A stretch of 64,000 bases of DNA from Candidatus Obscuribacterales bacterium (GTDB lineage: Bacteria > Cyanobacteriota > Vampirovibrionia > Obscuribacterales > Obscuribacteraceae): the NCBI GenBank assembly GCA_019746975.1, contig JAIERK010000009.1:1-64000 (forward strand). Direction: 5' to 3'. Below are positions 62,754 through 64,000 of this stretch, in pieces. A program made the translations under genes and the position numbers. Positions within the stretch are counted from its first letter, which is position 1, and each line of letters opens with the position of its first letter. The notes beneath the pieces were generated by a model. The model was not told where the DNA came from. It did not search any database and saw only the letters and a program-made list of their open reading frames with translations.

Positions 62754-63094
62754 AGTGATTTTGCCCTCCGCGCTTTCCTTATGATGTGAAAGACCTGCCT
62801 TAGCTGCATAACGTATGTCTGTCGCCATCCTCCAAGTTCCTGTCCAGTAGCCGATATGTGGAGTATGGAATCAGAACATTGCAAATGTGTGTGGTTCAAA
62901 GTTAACTTCGGGCTCAAATATTAAAATCTCTGGTGCCAAAGGTCTGCCAGTTTTATCTAACGGCTCGAATACAGGCGATGCATGGCAGCACCCCAGTTCA
63001 CGGAAGGGAAAAAAAGTTAATCAGTGGAGACAATCATATGAGGGAGAGTTCAGGGGCTGTGGTATCACTGGTGATGGCGGTGGGCCCACCTCTT
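62754..63094. other. Intergenic region
   Basis: A 341-bp stretch between two minus-strand genes (less if the longer recombinase start is real). No gene or recognisable attachment site is seen. Confidence 0.4.
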
Positions 63095-63781
63095 CTAACT
63101 CTTCGGCAGCTCCATCTTGTATCCTTGTCCATAGAGTGTCTTGATTAGCTGTGCCGGATCATCGTCTATATCTGCGATCTTCGATCTAATTCGAGCGATG
63201 TGTGTTCTCACTGCCCAGATCGAGCCGTCTGATTCTGTGGACCAGACCTTGTCCATGATGGCGTCGTTGCTGAAGACGTGCTCGGGATTAGCTGTAAGAA
63301 GCTCGAGAATGGCAAACTCTTTGCGAGAGAGTTCAATCTGTTGTCCACGAACTGTCGCGACCCGGTTGTGCCGATCAACCATGAGCGTGCCAATAGTTAT
63401 GCGTGACTCTTTGATTGCTGGAGGACGCCGCATCAGACTGGTGAGCCGAGCATGCAATTCGTCCAGCTCGAATGGTTTTGCCAGGTAGTCATCTGCTCCC
63501 GCCTCGAATCCAGTCACCTTGTCGGCTACCTTCGAGCGCTTGGTCAGCATTATTATCGGCGTCTGACCGCCGGCCTCTCTGTACTGCCGGATTATCTCCT
63601 TCCCGTCGATACCAGGCAGATCCCAATCAATAATCGCTACGGCGTAGTCTTGCTGCTTCAACCACTCCAAACCCTGTGTCCCATCGAGAACAACATCGAC
63701 CTCGAACTTCTTCACCGTCAGGTATTGTTTGATGAAAGTCGATAATATCTGGTCGTCTTCTATAAGCAGAAACTTTGACAT
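63095..63781 (-). CDS. OmpR/PhoB-family response regulator
   Basis: A 228-residue regulator with an N-terminal receiver (acidic pocket E8/D9/D10, phosphoacceptor D52 in AIIDWDLPG, Lys in AKPF) and a C-terminal winged-helix DNA-binding domain (about 130-225; IELSRKEFAILELL, VWSTESDGSIWAVRTHIARIRSKI in pieces, ending TLYGQGYKMEL). All functional positions are present. It is divergent from a possible membrane-protein gene cut by the window edge, which could be its sensor, but only a fragment of that gene is visible. Confidence 0.95.
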   Translation of the reverse strand: MSKFLLIEDDQILSTFIKQYLTVKKFEVDVVLDGTQGLEWLKQQDYAVAIIDWDLPGIDGKEIIRQYREAGGQTPIIMLTKRSKVADKVTGFEAGADDYLAKPFELDELHARLTSLMRRPPAIKESRITIGTLMVDRHNRVATVRGQQIELSRKEFAILELLTANPEHVFSNDAIMDKVWSTESDGSIWAVRTHIARIRSKIADIDDDPAQLIKTLYGQGYKMELPKS

Positions 63782-63922
63782 GAATTTAGCCTCCGCTCGG
63801 CTTATACCTCAAGGAAGTGGTTTCAAAGCATATCGTGCTGGGAAAGTCGGTAATGCGAGGCATTTCAGGCGGATAAGATCAGCAAGAGGGAGCTTAAGAC
63901 ATTGAAGCTGCTGCAACAATGC

Positions 63923-64000
63923 ATGTTGTTTTTATCGCTCCTCACGATTTTTCAAATCCTTTTCCTGTTCATCGTTTTCTCGAATCTGGCGGAGACCGAT
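63923..64000 (+). CDS. Possible 5' end of a membrane protein cut by the window edge
   Basis: From ATG 63923 the frame reads MLLFLSLLTIFQILFLFIVF and stays open to the end of the window, a hydrophobic segment like an N-terminal TM helix. An overlapping frame from ATG 63919 is also open but has an AT-biased third position. If the first is right, the gene could be a sensor partner of the adjacent response regulator. Only 26 residues are visible. Confidence 0.3.
   Translation, partial: MLFLSLLTIFQILFLFIVFSNLAETD

Noticed and set aside
62887-63144. Small plus-strand frames before the response regulator
   Set aside because: They overlap the regulator's 3' end and have Ser/Gly-rich random-like composition.
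1-64000. tRNA, rRNA and CRISPR arrays
   Set aside because: Scanning by eye for T-arm-like sequences, rRNA conserved segments and regularly spaced direct repeats showed none; a covariance-model scan could still find a diverged RNA.

Overview
The window looks like chromosome of a diderm, free-living bacterium of roughly 50% GC. My best guess is the non-photosynthetic cyanobacterial lineage Vampirovibrionia/Melainabacteria (Obscuribacterales-like). This is inference from the dnaG-rpoD pair with a cyanobacterial-style principal sigma factor, lipoproteins and an RND pump (an outer membrane), peptidoglycan recycling, and many very large or unrecognised proteins with TPR, HEAT, EF-hand and YD-type repeats. 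No rRNA, tRNA or CRISPR array was seen.

Layout. 0.2-6.1 kb is housekeeping: murQ and a dihydropyrimidinase on the minus strand, then dnaG and rpoD on the plus strand, overlapping by 4 bp. 6.3-10.6 kb holds a protein that looks like an IS1595 transposase without its catalytic core, a 48-bp perfect palindrome with other inverted repeats, a hybrid histidine kinase and an S4 RNA-binding protein. 10.7-11.55 kb is decayed: a tiny secreted ORF and a frameshifted penicillin-binding-protein fragment. 11.9-16.4 kb is a heavy-metal RND efflux pair (adaptor plus CzcA/CusA-type pump).

16.75-31.06 kb is the most unusual locus: one 4,630-residue ORF followed by a small acidic ORF. The giant protein has an acidic head, about 1,600 residues of HEAT-like helices, Rhs/YD-like and beta-rich modules, a Gly/Ala-rich hydrophobic stretch, two copies of a module of which only the second has HEAGH, an FHA domain, and a C-terminal domain whose key residues resemble OspF/SpvC and LanL/LanKC phospho-Ser/Thr lyases.

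32.1-38.2 kb encodes a secreted C39-like peptidase, a tandem cysteine-hydrolase-like protein with one dead copy, a lipoprotein, a MshEN-like protein and an EF-hand/YD-repeat protein. 38.7-42.75 kb (and a second patch at 55.98-56.5 kb) is a GC-richer accessory segment with strong Shine-Dalgarno sites: metallophosphoesterase, zinc-ribbon protein, two related 4-TM proteins and a membrane-anchored M28 peptidase. 43.2-53.2 kb carries lipid/sterol-like redox genes (an SDR; then flippase/fatty-alcohol-oxidase-N fusion, GMC oxidoreductase and 3beta-HSD-like SDR in one operon) around a minus-strand operon of J-like/TPR protein, His-rich secreted protein and Ser/Thr kinase. 53.4-64 kb has unrecognised proteins, a pseudogene, a pentanucleotide repeat, a TadE-like protein, TPR and HEAT-like proteins, a tyrosine recombinase with altered active site and an OmpR-type regulator.
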